DNA of 64,000 nucleotides from Pratylenchus scribneri (GCA_030063045.1 JAQSEB010000200.1:1-64000); one strand, 5' to 3'. Positions 13,759 through 27,417 are shown, counted from the first letter of the stretch. Translations and numbers: made by a program. The notes: generated from the letters alone by a model not told the origin.

Positions 13759-14055
13759 ATGATGAATTTATCCAATCAATCAATTATCTTTTGTTTTCAA
13801 TGTCCATATCCCATCCCCTCGTTAATTCGCTCATTTCCATGGCAAATATCCCCAAATTATTTTCTCATGCTATTCCAATTATATTGCTCGATGCTCGGTC
13901 TAATTTTTTCTAAAATAAATGCGTGTCGAAGGATTAAATTATTTTATTCTATGGTCGTCCTATTTCCTAAAAAGTGCAAATTGTTTCATAAAAAAATGAG
14001 AAATTGGTTTGATTTTTATGAGAGAAAGAGATGGTATTTCGGAAAGATTGTAATT

Positions 14056-14750
14056 TGTTCCGGTTAGGTTGTAATTTTCGTTCCAGAAAGTGCAATTGTA
14101 ATTGTAAAGTGCAATTGTAATTTTCATTCCGGAAAGTGAAATTGTAATTGTAAAGTGCAATTGTAATTTTCTTTCCGGAAAGGAATTGTAATTGTAAAGT
14201 GCAATTGTAATTTTCATTCCGGAAAGTGCAATTGTAATTTTCATTCCGGAAAGGAATTGTAATTGTAAAGTGCAATTGTAATTTTTATTCCGGAAAGTGC
14301 AATTGTAATTGTAAAGTGCAATTGTAATTTTCTTTCCGGAAAGTGCAATTGTAATTGTAAAGTGCAATTGTAATTTTCTTTCCGGAAAGTGCAATTGTAA
14401 TTGTAAAGTGCAATTGTAATTTTCTTTCCGGAAAGTGCAATTGTAATTGTAAAGTGCAATTGTAATTTTCTTTCCGGAAAGTGCAATTGTAATTTTCATT
14501 CCGGAAAGGAATTGTAATTGTAAAGTGCAATTGTAATTTTTATTCCGGAAAGTGCAATTGTAAAGTGCAATTGTAATTTTCTTTTCGGAAAGTGCAATTG
14601 TAATTTTCATTCCGGAAAGGAATTGTAATTGCAAAGTGCAATTGTAATTTTCATTCCGGAAAGTGCAATTGTAATTTTCATTCCGGAAAGGAATTGTAAT
14701 TGTAAAATGCAATTGTAATTATAATTTTCATTCCGGAATGGGATTGTAAT
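14056..14750. repeat. Minisatellite array 2 (46-bp higher-order unit)
   Basis: Tandem units of about 46 bp, cleanest at 14330-14480, combine TTTCTTTCCGGAAAGTGCAA with a second GTGCAATTGTAATTGTAA half. Some units are shortened by deletion. It carries the same TTCCGGAA palindrome and GTGCAATT words as arrays 1 and 3, but in the opposite orientation. The long minus-strand ORF across it is an artefact of the repeat. Confidence 0.93.
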
Positions 14751-15180
14751 TTTAATTCAGTTTTAATTAAATAATGTTCAATTTTTAAATCTTTTAGGAA
14801 AAACAAAAGTACGATTTATTGTCTTCATTTATTCTTAAAATTGAAGGCCATTGTGAATTATTTTAGGCGACAATTAGTGATGAATGAAAATATAAAATAA
14901 TGATCACAATTTATTGGGAAGAATGAGAATTAATTTAAAAGTGTACAAAAATGGAAGAAATGAGGATGAAGTGATTTTTAATAGCTGAACAGGAAGAAGG
15001 AATTGGGATGTGAGGAATTGTCTGGGCAAAAAGCACAGAAGGTAGGAAGACTAACCGAATAAAAAACTAATAAAATTGATATAAAAATTGAATAAAAAAG
15101 GGAATATGGAGAATATAATTGAGCAATAAAATTGGGTGGAATATCAAGGAATTGAATCGAACAGGAAACAAAGCTCACAT
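14751..15180. other. Gene-free 3' flank of tbc-2
   Basis: AT-rich sequence with no supported ORF or RNA. It lies between the minisatellite and the end of the convergent-side tbc-2 gene and may include its 3' UTR. Confidence 0.45.
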
Positions 15181-18100
15181 TCAGATTTTGAATTTGCCGC
15201 TCTGAAATTGGGCAAAATTATTTTTAAAATTATTCACAAAAATATTGCCCCACCTTATGCTGGAGATAATAATTCTGACGACGGGACTCGATCAATTTGG
15301 CCGGAAATGGATTCAAAGTGTTGAATGCAATCTGTTGAGGAAATTGAATTAATATTAAATGGATTGATGGAAAGGAATTCACCTTTGCTAGGGCCTTGTA
15401 ATCGGTGATCATCGAGGACAAATTGCTAAGGCATGTGTGGACACCGGAAAATGAGGAACATTCCATCAGACGGGATTCGACCAGCCTCAAAATTGCCAAT
15501 GCAAAGCGAAATAGAACCTGAAAATATTTTATTTAAAATAATGAAAATAAATAGCCAAAAATTACTTTGTTGCCTTCATACAAAAATACATCGAAAATTT
15601 TGATATAAACCTGAATTAGAGTAAATTATTTAGAAATGTCCCCTGTGACTTACATTATGGGAGAGAACATCCACAAAAATTGTGAGGAACCAGCTGAGGG
15701 TGAACAATGACAAATTCACTTCCAATTTTTGCAAATGTGAATGAAGGGATGGCATTTTGTCCTGGACCAAATCCAACAAAACCCTTTGGTCTATGACTGC
15801 GCCCACCAAATTTGAGGAATAATAATTGACCGGTTGTAGACGTTCGACGCAGGCAACCAAAAACCAAAATGCCTGCGATTCCTCCAAGTACAAAAGCCCA
15901 ATGGCGCCAAGACGGTTTAAACCCTAAAATATGGAAAAATGGCTGGGTGAATGGATAAATTGATTAAACTGGCCTGGCAATATTCCACATTTTTATTGTG
16001 CGATCGAAATGCATACAGAATATTCTTCAGTTCGCCTGCCTTTGGACTTTGTTCCGTTTCGAAGAGTTTATTGTTGGGCAAAGTTCGTGCCAAATCCAAG
16101 TCAATCTATTTTTTAAATTAAATTAAAATTAATTTTAATTAATTACCTGTTTCAATGCTGAATCCTCCTCCGAATTCAATCGATGCGATTTTCGTAACAA
16201 ACATTCATAATAGCCTTTTCCAGTCTCAACCTGCAATGGACCGACCAAAAAATCGACCAACCTAAATAAATTGGATATTTTAATTAAATTAATTTTTGGT
16301 TTTACCCGCTCCAAACTCGACTCCTGTATGCGTGTGGAATTCCGCATCGAACCAATGTTTTCAGTTGTGGTTGTCTGCTCATTGGTTGGAGCACATGGTT
16401 CACCAAAAATGCATCCCATCTGGCCAACCAATCCACAAATTCCTTCAATTAATTTGTTCTCTTTTTTTTAATTTTAAAAAAAACTTGATTATTTCCCGGT
16501 TCAATGCTTGACAAAATTTCTTCTGAGCGTTTTTGTGAGTCGGCGGCCATTTTCAATAGCCAATCCTTGTCCTTTGTTGGTTGCAGTGGTTTTTCGTTTA
16601 ATTCATTGAAATAGGCGAAATATGAGGTTGAAGGGGCGCTACCCGAATTTTGTGCCATTTCTTCGGCATTTGGTGGTGAACCCTAAAAATAATTTATTCA
16701 CATTATTCCCTCCTCCTTTTTACCATATTTTGTTGGCCGCCGGATTCATAAAATGATTGGGAAAGTTTTGGTGGAGATGAATGTTCTTCCTTCTTCTTTT
16801 CCCCTTCATTTATTTTTATTTCTTCTTCCATTTCCAATTTTTGCCCTCCCTTTCCTTCTTCCGCTTCCATTTTTGCTTGCAATATTGCTTTTCGACTCCT
16901 CGGCGATGTCAAATAGAATCCAAGTGAATCCGTCTCCGGGTCCTTATTGCGTAGGATTCCTCCATTCAAATCTTCATATGCCGTAATTGGGATGCCCCTT
17001 GGATCGGAAATGAATGCGGCAAGGGCCGAAGGAGAGCGCATCTATGTTTTGATTGGAGGATATTTTAATATTTTTAGTATTTAAATTAACCGTTTCCAAA
17101 GCCAATGAATTGTTGGCATTGTGCATTCTCATTGGGGAATGTGGCCGGGAAACTTCATTGATCAAATCTTGGATTACGGATGGTTCAATGACTCTCCTTG
17201 GTTGGTCGGATGATCGAAAATGGTTGAGGAGCATTATATATTTTGTCTTCAATTGATAATAGAATGCTTCCAATGTAAAATTTTGCCGAATTAAACGCCG
17301 TTCCCTGTCCTCCAATGCTTGGATTATTTTTTGAAGTTCTTAAATTAAATTTAATTCCCCAATTTTCCCATCATTTTTGACTTACCAATCACTTCATTAT
17401 TCAAGAATTTATTCTGATTCCGGTATCCATCAATTAAATCCTGCATTTCATTCAAATCATTCACATCCGTCTCTTTGAACACATTTTTGGCGGCAATGTC
17501 CGTCGGCGTTCCAAAATCGACCAACAATGCTTCGGTCACTTCTGCTATAAAATTTAGTAGAGAATTAATTTTAATAATTATAAAAAAATATTAATTACGA
17601 GATGTACAAAAAAATGGAATTGGTTGACTTCCAATTCGGGGAATTTGTTGTTGGGAAGAAGGTCCTCCATTTTTCAGTGAATTTGATTGATTTGATGGTT
17701 TTTCTTGTTGATTATTATTTTGGTTTTGTTGTTCCGCATATCGAAGTATTAATTCCTCTTTGGTCCGCACCGATTCTTGGTAGGCCTCAACCGTCGCATT
17801 CAATGAACAATTTTCGGATTCCAACATCCTTCAAATTCATTCGAATTAATTTTTAATATTTTTCTCTAAAACCTGTTCTCCGCCCGAAGATTCTCAATTT
17901 CCCTCCTCAATTGGGATTGGGTGAATTGCATTTTTGTCAAATTCGATTCTCTCTCAATAACAAATGCCAATTTGTCCATATCCGATGTGGCGTCCACGCA
18001 ATATCGTTGTCTATTATTCAGCCAAAAATTCATTTCAAATTTATTCCCCAAAATTGCTTACAATGCGTCCCTTTCGTTGTGGGCGGCAACGACGCTTTTT

Positions 18101-19376
18101 TTCAGTGAAATGACCAAATCCTGATAAACCACCAAATCATCGGCCAATTCATAGCATCGATTCCGTAATTGTTCCATTGTTTGGGAAAACTAAACAAAAA
18201 AATATTTGAATAAATTCAACTGAATAATTTTGGTGAACTTCTGAACATCGATCACAATTTTCTTTTGGCAATGGGAATATCAAATTTGGTTGGCCATGAC
18301 TTGTTTGCGAAATTGTCCTAAAATTGTAATTAATAAAATCATTTTCGGTCATAATTTTACCTCAACGAATTTCTGGCCTTTTGAATGAATTTTTTGGTTG
18401 GCAATTCCAATTGATTTGCTTCCTCCGTCACTTTATTCAACAATTCTTCGATGGATTGAATATTATGAATGGGTGGGGGTATTTCAAGACTCCCCGGATG
18501 CAATTCACCATCCTCCCTCAAATAGAATGTTGACCTTGATTCATTCTAAAAATAAATAATTTATACAAATAAATTATCCAAATAAACCTGCCTCATTCAT
18601 TAAAGGCGAATGGGCCGTTGGAATGGAGACTGGCAATGTTCTTGAATTGGATTGGTATTGGTGGTCTTCTTCTGCCGAATTGTTTGCATCATGAACGGAT
18701 TGTTCCAATTTTGTGGATGATTCCTGATAATTTTATCATTTAAACAACTCTACCAAAACTGACTTGTTTATTATTCGTCGAACTGCTGGCGCCAATTTCA
18801 GGAAATGTAAATTCTTCTTTTGGCTCATTTCCATTCATCTTGCCATTTTGGAGTGTTTTTTGATAATATTGTTTCCGATTATATTGAAGACCACTCAGCC
18901 AATCAACTCTAATTTTATTGTCTGAAGCCTCGAGCACATAGCATTTATTGTCAACACTTAAAATGGAACATTTTTATGGTTTTTTAATCTTTTGTAACTA
19001 ACTGAATTTCGAATGTTCCATATTCGCGTGGATTAAATGTGAAGGCGGCACCAGAAAGTACAATTCGCCCGGCACAATTGATGTCATTTGGACTTTTATA
19101 CCTTAAATATTTATTTGCATTGTTTTATTTATGAACAATTCGAACAAACCAATACAACACAGGAGTATCAATTGGGAGCACAAACCAGTATTTCTTCTTA
19201 TTCATACCAATAATTGGACGTTGTTCAAGCTATAAATTGTGCTTAAAATCATTATTAAATCACAATATACAAACCCTATACAAATATCCGTCCATTCTTG
19301 TCTGCTTCTTTGTTTGTAATATCGATTCCGCTGGTTCCGGAATGTCCAACACTGATGAGTCTTCATCGCCATTCAT
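15181..19376 (-). CDS. tbc-2: TBC-2/TBC1D2 (Armus)-type Rab GTPase-activating protein
   Basis: A multi-exon minus-strand gene starting MNGDEDSSVLDIPEP at 19376. Domain order is a PH domain (TRMDGYLYR, KKKYWFVLPIDTPVLYWF, ending with VDWLSGLQ), a Ser-rich linker, long coiled-coil segments, and a C-terminal TBC domain at about 16.4-15.4 kb. The TBC domain keeps the IDLDLARTLPNN arginine-finger motif and the NVEYCQ glutamine-finger motif. Together these inactivate Rab GTPases; TBC-2 acts on RAB-5 and RAB-7 in endosome maturation. PH-coil-TBC order is diagnostic of the TBC1D2 family. The last exon is uncertain: reading through ends at 15230, while splicing to 15203 ends at 15181. Internal exon edges were not all fixed. 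Confidence 0.87.
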
Positions 19377-19974
19377 TTTTTTTCAGAAATGCTTAAAATA
19401 TTAATGAACTGATGACTTGTGAGTTGTGAGAATTTTAATCATTAAATGATAAAAATTTTTGAGGGATGGAATGAGGGTAGGGAATGGATGTGGGTTGCGA
19501 ATTGCGATCTACAATCTGATCACTGAAGAGCAAATATTCACTATTTAGGCTCTATAATTTACATACAATTTAGCCCAACTAAAATAAATTAATTGAGGAA
19601 GAGGAAGAAGCGAGGCGAGGTTAAGCCTTCTCGTTGAGCGTTTTAGTGGTTTGATGAGGGAAGGAAAAGGGAGGGAGGGCAATTGCCTGCGCATGCGCAT
19701 ATGCGCATGATGACAAAATATCCAATGAATAAATATAATGATAAAATTTTTTAATAAATTTTATATTCAAATTTTATTAGTATCGTAAAATTTTTATAAA
19801 ATCAATTGGATGTCCACAACTCAACCTCAATAAGAGGGAATAATAATTATGTAAAAAACAAAATTAATAAAATTGATTGTAAATCCAACTTGTTTTCTTC
19901 TTCATCTTCATTTCCCACGAAATTTCTCAAATTCCTGGAATTGAATTTTATGAAATTTTTCAATTTATATTTAA
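19377..19974. promoter_or_regulatory. Upstream region of tbc-2 with palindromic GC/AT element
   Basis: Gene-free. At 19688-19699 it reads TGCGCATGCGCA, which fits the NRF1 consensus YGCGCAYGCGCR. It overlaps an 18-bp perfect palindrome, CATGCGCATATGCGCATG, at 19692-19709, about 315 bp upstream of the tbc-2 ATG. Promoter function is inferred. Confidence 0.4.
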
Positions 19975-20554
19975 TCAAACCTCGATCATCTTTGCCACCT
20001 TCTCATCCTCCACCAAATTTCCCTTTGGTTCCCATGTCGGTTTTCCCTTTCCATCTGCCCACTCCACATAATAAAATGTCTCCTTCTCCCCTTGTTCATT
20101 CTCCTTCGTCTCCTTGGCCAAAATATCCTTCACCACCCATACCACTTCCTTCTCTTCTTCTGCTGGTGATTGTTGCCATCGGCGAAGTACATCTGGAGCA
20201 ACCTAGAAATGGGATAAATTTAAATAAATAATCATTCATTCCTACCCTTTTCAGGTAAAACTCTGTCTCAATCGAGGTGTTGTGTTGGTTGGGCCCATAA
20301 ACATTGTACATTTCGATGTTGGAGCAGTGCCAACGGACCACATATTCTTTCTCGACCTTCCCCTTCTTAAATCCTCGGATTTCCTTCACAATGTAGGATT
20401 CTGGATGATCCAGAATCCATTCAACGTCCAACTTTGTTTCTTCCCCCTGAATAGGCTATTCATTACATTTCCCCAATTCTCAAATCACCTCCTTTTTCTG
20501 CATTTCCAATTTATCTGTCGCCAATTCAGCTAAAACCTCCAGTTTTTCGGTCAT
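19975..20554 (-). CDS. Small protein with two chromodomain-like modules
   Basis: Exons 20489-20554, 20246-20446 and 19975-20202 join in phase to 164 aa plus stop. After a short N-terminal helix (MTEKLEVLAELATDKLEMQ) comes a chromo-like module, VEWILDHPESYIVKEIRGF ... EYVVRWHC. A second, clearer chromodomain follows: VVKDILAKETKEN ... FYYVEWADGKGKPTWEPKGN. Chromodomains bind methylated histone tails through an aromatic cage; candidate aromatics (Y, W, W) are present in the second module. No shadow domain or enzyme domain is visible. HP1-like, CHD-derived or nematode-specific origin cannot be told apart here. Confidence 0.78.
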
Positions 20555-21178
20555 TATTGTTAGCACTTGATGATAAGGAATATTAATGAATTGTTAATCT
20601 AAATTGAATGGAAATTACTATTTGGGGATTTGTCAAATATTTATTCTTTCTATGTTTGGGCCATTGTTGCGCCCCAGGGCAAATTCATCAATGTTTCATT
20701 CATTTCATCCTTCCCCGGAGGACATTAACAAACGTTGGCAAAATATGTATACAGTAATTGTAAACCATTTTATTTGGCCTTTCGTCAAATTCAAATTAAA
20801 CCCCAGTGGCCATTTTCGTTAATCCCACTTTCTTTCAAGTCAAAATTCTCCAGATTCCCCGTTTCTTCCATTTTGCCAATCAAATTCATAATTCATCAAA
20901 TTTTGAATTTCCCTCGAGCATTATTCCCTCTTTTTGTGCCCATCATTTCCTTTTGTTTATTTTTCAACCAATAATTTGAATATTTTTGTGATTTTGTCGT
21001 CTCCCAAATTGGCCCACAATGCCGTTCACATGGAAACGCCTCAAATGCGCCAAACTTCAAAAGCAGCTACAAATTTGAGAGAATAAAATAAAATAATAAA
21101 CTTATTATTATTTGGATTCAATAAAACCCCTTTCCCCAATTATTTCCATTTATTTTCCAATATTTTCATTCAATTAAA
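20555..21178. other. Divergent promoter region, chromo gene / nekl-1
   Basis: AT-rich, no supported ORF. It separates the minus-strand chromodomain gene from the plus-strand kinase gene, so it probably carries both promoters. No specific element was recognised. Confidence 0.4.
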
Positions 21179-24100
21179 ATGAAATCGACTGGCACTGGCA
21201 CTCCATTGTATTCATATTCGCCCCAATCTTCGCCGATCACAAAAAATGCTCCAAATTTTGATGAGGGAGGGAATCGGGAGAAAATTGGTCGTTTGGCGCG
21301 ACATTCATCGGCAGATTATGAACGAATTCGGGTGGTTGGAAAAGGTACAAAAAATGAAAGGGAATTTGGGGATGAATTGAATTGAACATAAACACAAAGG
21401 TTCATTCGGGATGGCCGTCCTCTATCGACGAAAAGACGACGATTCATTTGTGATTTTGAAGGAAATTAATTTGCATGAATTAAGTCATTCAGAAAGAGAG
21501 GTTTAAACATTGAACTTAGCAAAACAATTACCGAATATTCATTTAAAAAAGATGTCCCTAAATGAAGTTCGACTGCTTTCTCGTCTCGACCATCCTCACA
21601 TTATTGCATTTTATGATTCATTTGAGGAGGATGGAATCCTAATGATTGAGGTTATCAAATTTAGAATAAACCATTTTGCCATTTATTCAATTTTCCATTT
21701 CATTTTGCAGATGGAATACGCGGATGGAGGGTAATTCATCGTTTAAATGGGATTAATCCATTCCCTCAATTTCATTCCAGAACATTGGCCCAATTTTTGG
21801 CACGTCAATCTGAAGCATTGGATGAATCCAAAGTGATGGACATGTTCGAGCAAATGACCAGTGCCGTTTCATATCTTCATGATAATAATATTTTACATAG
21901 GTCAAAACAAAATTATTAGGGGAAAAAATGCATTTAAATATATTTGCCTGAATTTGAAGGGATTTGAAGACGGCAAACATTTTCTTGACCAAAGAATTGA
22001 TGGTCAAAGTGAGTTGTTGGCACTATTAAAATATTCATTCATTCCATATTAATTAGGTTGGCGATTTTGGCATCAGCAAGTTTGGGGGAAAAGGGAAGGG
22101 AATTAAGGAATTGAATTGGAATTTGGCAGGCGAATGGGCACCGAAACGATGGCACAAGGGGCACAAACCATTCTTGGCACTCCATATTACCTTTCACCGG
22201 AAATGGTCCCCAAAAATGTTGAACATTCATTCCCCCTTTTGAATTTTAGTGCGAAGGCAAAACTTACAATGCAAAATCGGATATTTGGGCATTGGGATGT
22301 TGCCTTTATGAAATGTGCAGTCTAAAAAAGGCATTCGATGCCGACAATTTGCCCACTTTAATCCACAAAATAATCAATGTTCTGTCCATGAATTCACAAA
22401 TGAATATTCCCACATTTTTTAGAGTGAATATGAACCATTATCCAGGGAATGGTACGCACAGGAAATTCGCATTTTGGTTCGAGATATGCTCAAAACCGAT
22501 CCGGAACAAAGACCAACGGCGGCACGTGTCCTCGAACAAGTGAATTTAAATTAATTCAATTCTTAATTTTTAAAAAAAGGTTCGCCGTTTTCGTTCATTG
22601 AATGCCCAAAAAGGTGGAATTGGCAATTCATTGTCAAAAACGAAAGGAAATATCCTCGGAGCAAATGGCCTCGTAGAAGGCATCAAAAACGATGCAAATT
22701 GCTCCTCCTTTTCTGCCCTTTATGGCTTCGATGTATTCAATGTGACACTTTCAGCGGTCCAAGAATTCCCTGCCAGAGTCCGAATCAAACAGGCAAAACA
22801 ATGTTGATTTCCTTTCTCAAATTTACCTTTCCCTTTTTTCGATTGCCGTCAGTCCAACCCATCAAATTCTGCTCACTTTGGAGGGTCGCGTTTATAGTTG
22901 GGGCGAAAACCGATTTGGCCAATTAGGCCACGGGGACAGGAAAAAGCGAGTTGTGCCCACCCAAATTGAGGCATTGGAGGGAAAAGGAGTGTCAAGGGTG
23001 GCCGCAGGTCGGCACATAAATTTCCCTCTTCATTTAATTTATTTAAATTCAGGCAAAAACTTTTCCCTTTTTTGTGCCGGTCGGGGAATTGTGATGGCAG
23101 CAGGCCATCGGCAATTAATTGGAACGGGGCCAATTGGAGAGGATCAGTGAGAGATAATTTTAATTGAGAGTGAAATTCACATTTAAAGGACAAAACCCAA
23201 AATAGTGGACGCTCTTTTGACGTTAATTAAATTTTGATTATTATTTTAATATTCCATATATTTAGGGAGGATATTATTGACATTTGTTGCGGCGATGAAC
23301 ATTCAGCCGTTTTGACAGTTTTATTTGAATATTTTTATGAATGATTTTGAATGAATTTGCCCCCAAGGAATCTGGTACCTTATTCGTTTGGGGTCGGGGC
23401 GAAAATGGAAGGCTGGGAACGGGCGGAATAAAAGATGGTTTGGAATATGGATTTGGATTAATTTATCAAAAATTCTCATCAGAATTTGTGCCAATCCGAA
23501 TCCAAATTCCCACTCGCCAATTGATCAATAGCATTGTGTTTGTTTTTTTTTTATTCATTTTTGATTCATTTCTTCTCGTTAATTTTGACAGATGTGGCCC
23601 AAATTCCACAATTTTGATCACAAATAGTGGCACCGTTTTGGGAATGGGCTCAAATCGACACAACAAATTGAATGTTGGCAAAAATGGTGCCCTATCCTTT
23701 TGTGATGATCATTTTTAAGTTGAACCAACGAATTGGCTTCTTCCGGGACATGAAAAATGTTGGGCCACCCCTTCAACAAGTTGAGGATGTTTTGGTGCCA
23801 ACCGCCGTCAAACCATTCCCATCCCGAGTTGTCAGTGCGTCCCTTGGCCTAAATCACAGCGGAGTGCTGTTGGAGAATGGCCAAGTGCATTTGTTTGGCC
23901 ATAATGGGAATGGGGAATTGGGAATGGGAAATAAGCAGCCAATGCCGAATAATTGCACTCGACCAGTCAAAGCATTGTTGGAAAAAGCCTGCGTGGTCGG
24001 CCATTCCTCCCAATTTATTTTATTATTTAATTAGCATTTAATTTGTGGCGATGGATTCACAATGGTCGGCACACTGGACAATGAAATATATTTTTGGGGC

Positions 24101-25103
24101 AAAAAAGGGGGTGGTGGAGAGGAGGAAAAAATTAGCATGGAAAAAATGTTGAAGGAGGGAGATTCGGATGGGAGGAGACCGAGTCGAGTATTTCAAATGG
24201 CAAAAACAAGGGAAGGATGGCAATTATCATATCAGGAACGAATCCAAGTGGAAATATGGCAGCCAGTTTTGGTGCTTAGGTTAGCCAATTTTCGTATGGT
24301 TTTTGTGAATGTTTTTCAATTGATAAAGATTGGACATTTGTCGAGAAGGAAATGCAAATTTGATGGGCAATTCAATCCAATCCACCAATTCATTCCCTTT
24401 AATTGGATTAACTGCATTGGTTTGCTCTGGGAAACGAGTTTATTGTGTGGTTTATGTGGCAAAAGAACAACAACAAAAGTTGGTCAAAATTCAATGCCAA
24501 AAATTGTAATATTAAATTTGAAGAAAAAGCATTGAAGAACCGAATGATGTGGGTGAAATGAAAAGGGGAAAAGGAAGAAGACAAAGGCGAAGATCAGCAC
24601 CGGATGCATTATCGATGAAAAGTATGGAAACATGGATAAAGGATGAATTGGACAATGGCGAATTCATTCCATTCAGCAACAGCCAACAATCAGTTAATAA
24701 ACATTAATCGGTTAATATTCAAATATTGTTTTAAGCAGTCAAACAGCCGAGGGGATTCTTCATTGTTACTAAAAAGTGAACAAAAATTACGAAAAGAGAT
24801 TGAATTGTTGCGTGGCCAATTGCAGGAACAAAAAAGTACATTCCATGGCCATGAAAAGCAAATGGCCCAATTACAGGTGCAAAACAATCATTCTTGTAAA
24901 TATTAATTCCAATTTGATTGAAGGCAAAATTGGCGGAATTGCAGAATTTACTTCGACGGCAACAAAGCGTAATGATGGCTGATATTCCCTTGGGCAATTC
25001 GCCACCACCCGAATATCCTGGCGAAAAGCCCACCGTACTCCGGAATACGATTGTGCCACCCCCGGAAATAAATCAGCCAAGCAAAGCTTGTGCCATTTTA
25101 TGA
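21179..25103 (+). CDS. nekl-1: NEK9-type kinase with RCC1 repeats (NEKL-1-like)
   Basis: Starts [16 protein letters not shown]. The N-terminal kinase has the glycine loop [15 protein letters not shown] (exons 21179-21344 and 21400-21500), catalytic [13 protein letters not shown], magnesium-binding GDFGISK, and activation-segment [11 protein letters not shown] short Ser-rich linker (exon 22755-22792) leads into RCC1-type repeats ([51 protein letters not shown]). A C-terminal coiled coil follows ([19 protein letters not shown]). Kinase-RCC1-coil order matches NEK9 rather than NEK8. NEKL-1 and relatives act in mitosis, cilia or moulting endocytosis. The kinase-RCC1 junction needs an intron at about 22671-22754 and a GC-AG intron at 22793-22852. 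Some RCC1 exon borders remain approximate. Confidence 0.83.
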
Positions 25104-25216
25104 TTATCAATTTATATTAAAATTAAATTAAAGCTATTCATATTTATGCCAAGAAGTCAAAATAATGAGAATAAGGCGACAATTGGAAGGGGGAAATGAA
25201 AAATGGGTGGAAATAA

Positions 25217-26143
25217 TCAAAGAAGTCGATCGAGTAAGAAAGCCAATGAAGAGGCCATCCAAACATAGGCAACCCAACAAATTTGGCATACGGATTGGGG
25301 AAGGGAGGAAATGGCCAAACGCCAATGATTGGGTCGATGTGAGGGAATGGCCACAGGAAGTTGGTGGCATTCGTCGGTGATTGAGGGGCAGATTGATGGC
25401 GACGGTGGAAATGGAGGGAGGGGAATGGTGGATTGGGACATTGGCGACTGGGACTGATCTGTTAGATGATTTTAAATTGAAAATAAATTGGTGAATTTGG
25501 ATTATTCTGACTTGCCAGTCTTTGCCCATGGACGAATCCGTTTTGTGCCTTCTCAAATTGTGCCGACTGCCGCCTTGAACATATTCTCGGCATTTTGTGT
25601 CCTTTCCCATTCGATTGGTTGGCCTCTCCACCTTCGGAGAGGATTTCGGCCACCAATTGTTCCATTGGCTGATAACTGATTTATTTGGCCATAAATAATC
25701 ATTTTCCCCAAATTTACTCCTTCAAATCCTCAATCCTCGATGTCCTCGCCGTTTCCAACCCAATCAAATCCGCTTCATCCAATTTTCCACAATCCAAATA
25801 GTCGGCCGCATTGCTGGGTGTATCATCCGCAAATTTTGGCATTTCAATCCGAATTTGGTCTTTTCCATTTGATTTTGTCAACGGCCTTTTCTGGGAAGGG
25901 CCAACGGTAGGAAATGGCTGAAAAACGAAGGAATCCAATAAAAATAAAGGGAGAATTGCCAACTTGGTAAATGCCCAAACTGGCAACGGACAATTCACGT
26001 GCCGTGTAAACTGGCGAACTATTTTCGATTGCCTCACGGCGTACAAATCTACAACAACAAATCAATCCTGGCGATTTACTTTGCCGTTTCCTCTTCTTTT
26101 TGTGAAGTGGCAATTCTGGAATGATCGGCCCATTTGGGGGCAT
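25217..26143 (-). CDS. Uncharacterised protein, multi-exon
   Basis: Start at 26143 lies 11 nt after a TTTTTCCAG acceptor, which fits SL trans-splicing. Exons join in phase: MPPNGPIIPELPLHKKKRKR ... ASLGIYQ, then PFPTVGPSQKRPLTKSNGK ... SRIEDLK, then DYQPMEQLVAEILSEGGE ... HGQRLA, then a Pro/Ser-rich exon ending LLDRLL. The 42-bp intron 25674-25715 removes what looks like a stop directly after LKE. The N terminus has a basic KKKRKR patch (possible nuclear signal), the centre is acidic, the tail is low-complexity. No known domain was recognised. The frame of the last exon is uncertain because two frames stay open. The gene is convergent with the kinase gene. Confidence 0.5.
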
Positions 26144-27417
26144 TTATTTTTGCCTGGAAAAATGGTCAAATTAAAGGGAATATGGGGATTGGTGGATGAC
26201 CTTGAGCACCGATTGAAAATAATGTTCAAAAATGGGAAATTGAATGAATTGGACACATTTTGAATGAATAAGTGGAAGGATGTGAAGGAATTGTCCACTA
26301 AAAAATGAGTTTTGGGAGAAGGGGGAGGGGACGATATGTACCAGCTGGAAATGGAAAATGCTGGGGGGGGGGGGGGGAGAATGGGCATCTGCTGGTAGAA
26401 AAATGGGCGAATGGAATTGGAAAAGGGGGGGGGGGGGAGAATGTCCCGCGGGGAGGCAAACGGGGAATGAATGGATTGGAAAGGCCCAAAAATGGTTAAA
26501 AGAAAAAAAATGAAACCTTAACCGATCGAAGAAGAAAATGGGAAATGATTGAAAGGAAAGGAATTGGATGAAAAACATGAAATCGTAAAAAATGCAGGAA
26601 AGAATATTGGAAATAAACATTGATTTTGGAATATTAAATCATTCCCCGAATTATTTTCTATTCATTTTTATTCAATTTCAAAATGATAAGAATAAAATGG
26701 AATTTGTTGGGTTTATCAATTCCTTCAAAATCGCATCAATCATTGGCCATTTCCCATTTTTGTCGGTAAATCGAGTGTGAAGGGGTCAAAGAAGGTTGGC
26801 GAAAAGAACGATTTAATGAATAAAAAAAACCGGATAAATTGAAAAGGGGGAAATGAACGGAGCATTTGGTTGGGGTTGTTTACGTAGAATATTTGAACCA
26901 ATTTTGGCAAGCATAAATAATAGAAGAAATCGAGAAAATATGGGGAAAAGGTGCGAATATTTTGTTATGGCAACGGAAATGGAGGGGGGTTGGAAACCAA
27001 AAATGGGCAGCGAAATGGCACATTTGAAAGGAAAGGCGCAAATTTTAAGAAGAAATGATCAAAACCATCGTATAAAAATTCATTTCTCATCATTCATTCC
27101 TTCCAAATTAAATTCGTATATTTTCCCTCCAGCTCCAATCAAATAAATATGAATAAATCCAATTCATTTAATTCACATTAAATCATTCTTTTTATTCCTT
27201 TTCACAATAATTCTTTTTCGAATATATTGTAAAACAAACAAAAAATCCAAATAAAACCGAATTGACGTAAAATGATTTGGCCAAAAAGGGAAACAGGGGG
27301 AAATGGACAGGAAAAAAGGGGAAAATTAACTGCAAAATGAACAAAAAGAGGACAATCCGTTGGTTTCTTTACATTTGATTTCATCCAAATTCAAATTATT
27401 CCCAAAATATCCCTCCT
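26144..27417. other. Gene-free region upstream of the unknown gene, downstream of flp-25
   Basis: No supported coding sequence. It contains two poly-G runs (26363-26377 and 26425-26437). On the coding strand of the gene at 25.2-26.1 kb these are poly-C tracts about 220-300 bp upstream of its start. The rest is A/G-rich low-complexity DNA and the flp-25 3' flank. Confidence 0.45.
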
